From NCBI RefSeq assembly GCF_020165195.1, contig NZ_JAIUHR010000003.1, positions 62,001 through 126,000 of the forward strand: 64,000 nt of DNA, in the 5' to 3' direction. This stretch comes from Mesorhizobium sp. CA14. GTDB lineage: Bacteria > Pseudomonadota > Alphaproteobacteria > Rhizobiales > Rhizobiaceae. Positions 63,200 to 64,000 of this stretch are shown here, one piece after another. Numbering within the stretch: position 1 is the first letter of the stretch; the number at the start of each line of letters is the position of its first letter. Below the pieces are notes generated by a model, which worked only from the letters and a program-made list of their open reading frames with translations, was not told where the DNA came from and did no database searches. A program made the position numbers and the translations under genes.

Positions 63200-64000
63200 C
63201 TATGCCGCCTTGCCGTCGAGCTTGATCACGCCGCGCTTGATCTGATCCTGCTCGATCGATTCGAAGAGCGCGCGGAAATTGCCTTCGCCAAAACCTTCGT
63301 CGCCCTTGCGCTGGATGAACTCGAAGAAGATTGGTCCGATCACCGTCTTCGAAAAAATCTGCAGCAGGATCTTGGTCATGCCGCCGTCGACCACGCCTTC
63401 GCCGTCGATGAGGATGCCGTGCTTCTTCATGCGCTCGATCGGCTCGTCATGGCCGTGCACGCGCTCATGCGACATCTCGTAATAGGTGTCGGGCGGGCCG
63501 GGCATGAATTTCAGCCCGTTGGCGACGAGCTTGTCGGTCGCCTCGTAAATGGCGTCGGTGCCGACCGCGATGTGCTGGATGCCCTCGCCATTATACTTCT
63601 TGAGGTATTCGGCGATCTGGCTGGTCTCGTCCTTGGACTCGTTCAGTGGAATGCGGATCTTGCCACAGGGCGAGGTGATGGCGCGGCTGACAAGGCCGGT
63701 GATCTTGCCGTCGATGTCGAAGAAATGGATCTGCTTGAAGCCGAACAGATCGCGGTAGAAATCCCACCATTTGTCCATGTTGCCGCGATAGACATTGTGG
63801 GTGAGATGGTCGAGATAGTAGAAGCCGACGCCCTCGGGCTTGGGGTCGCGCTCGCCCAGCCATTCGAACTCGGCGTCATAGGCCGAGCCCTTCTCGCCAT
63901 AGGCTTCGATGAAATACAGCAGCGAGCCGCCGATGCCGACGATGGCCGGCACGTCGAGCGCCTTGTCGGTGCCCTCATAGGGCGTGGCACCCTTTGAGAC
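63200..64000 (-). CDS. hppD: 4-Hydroxyphenylpyruvate dioxygenase, 5' end beyond the window
   Basis: The C-terminal ~266 residues of HPPD, which converts 4-hydroxyphenylpyruvate to homogentisate, the substrate of HmgA. Iron ligands are seen in DHLTHNVYRG and IQHIAVGTD (His) and IFFEFIQRKGDEGFGEGNF (Glu). The C-terminal helix GNFRALFESIEQDQIKRG is typical. The reading frame is open to the last base (GVSKGATPYEGTDKALDVP, without the first residues), so the start lies outside. It completes the tyrosine degradation locus with hmgA and fahA. Confidence 0.95.
   Translation of the reverse strand, partial: VSKGATPYEGTDKALDVPAIVGIGGSLLYFIEAYGEKGSAYDAEFEWLGERDPKPEGVGFYYLDHLTHNVYRGNMDKWWDFYRDLFGFKQIHFFDIDGKITGLVSRAITSPCGKIRIPLNESKDETSQIAEYLKKYNGEGIQHIAVGTDAIYEATDKLVANGLKFMPGPPDTYYEMSHERVHGHDEPIERMKKHGILIDGEGVVDGGMTKILLQIFSKTVIGPIFFEFIQRKGDEGFGEGNFRALFESIEQDQIKRGVIKLDGKAA

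Overview
The window looks like chromosomal DNA of a Mesorhizobium-like alphaproteobacterium (Hyphomicrobiales). The evidence is high GC, many GTG/TTG starts, the order cysQ - DUF4170 - DUF374 acyltransferase - waaA - lpxK, a sigma-EcfG-type promoter, and G/C-rich intergenic palindromes typical of rhizobia. No rRNA, tRNA, CRISPR array, insertion sequence or phage gene was seen. The species is inferred from gene content only.

Layout. 0.1-2 kb: outer-membrane protein and an epoxide-hydrolase-like alpha/beta hydrolase. 2.1-8.7 kb: a sugar operon (LacI regulator, binding protein, two permeases, GH127 beta-L-arabinofuranosidase), with two matching operator palindromes in front and no ABC ATPase. 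8.7-12.9 kb, minus strand: EEP-family hydrolase, cardiolipin synthase, methyltransferase, aminopeptidase-like lipoprotein. 13.1-21.0 kb: the most striking locus. A 1898-residue soluble hybrid kinase carries nine exact 92-residue HAMP units, and a REC-PAS-kinase-REC protein follows. A GGAAC-N16-CGTT promoter and a 5' hairpin precede them. 21.0-24.2 kb: a DUF899 module (small membrane protein, DUF899 protein, TPR-like/HTH regulator, beta-propeller protein). 24.2-29.5 kb: acyltransferase; a sulfide-type unit (ArsR-rhodanese regulator, MBL hydrolase, MFS exporter) around a perfect palindrome; a second DUF899 protein; a YaeR-type VOC protein.

29.7-38.5 kb: housekeeping genes. efp and epmA are divergent, with no epmB here. 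Then come pmbA, cysQ, DUF4170, DUF374 acyltransferase, waaA and lpxK (lipopolysaccharide synthesis), with a GT92 glycosyltransferase and DUF2093 on the other strand. 38.6-43.2 kb: a tail-anchored Pro/Ala-rich protein, a LysR/EamA pair and mutL. 43.4-51.9 kb: genes suggestive of quaternary- or N-methyl-amine use (LysR, MttB-like methyltransferase, Tat-exported family 5 binding protein, StcD/TMADH-like flavoprotein), interleaved with two small secreted proteins and queF. 52-55.8 kb: membrane protein, MarR regulator, polysaccharide deacetylase, and a GGDEF-EAL protein.

56.1-64 kb: amino-acid catabolism. kbl-tdh degrade threonine. MarR, hmgA, an MBL hydrolase, fahA, dinB and hppD (cut by the right edge) form a tyrosine/homogentisate degradation locus. 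A frameshifted phd-type antitoxin relic lies between dinB and hppD. Five intergenic palindromic elements of about 125-210 bp and three short palindromes of another family punctuate the window.
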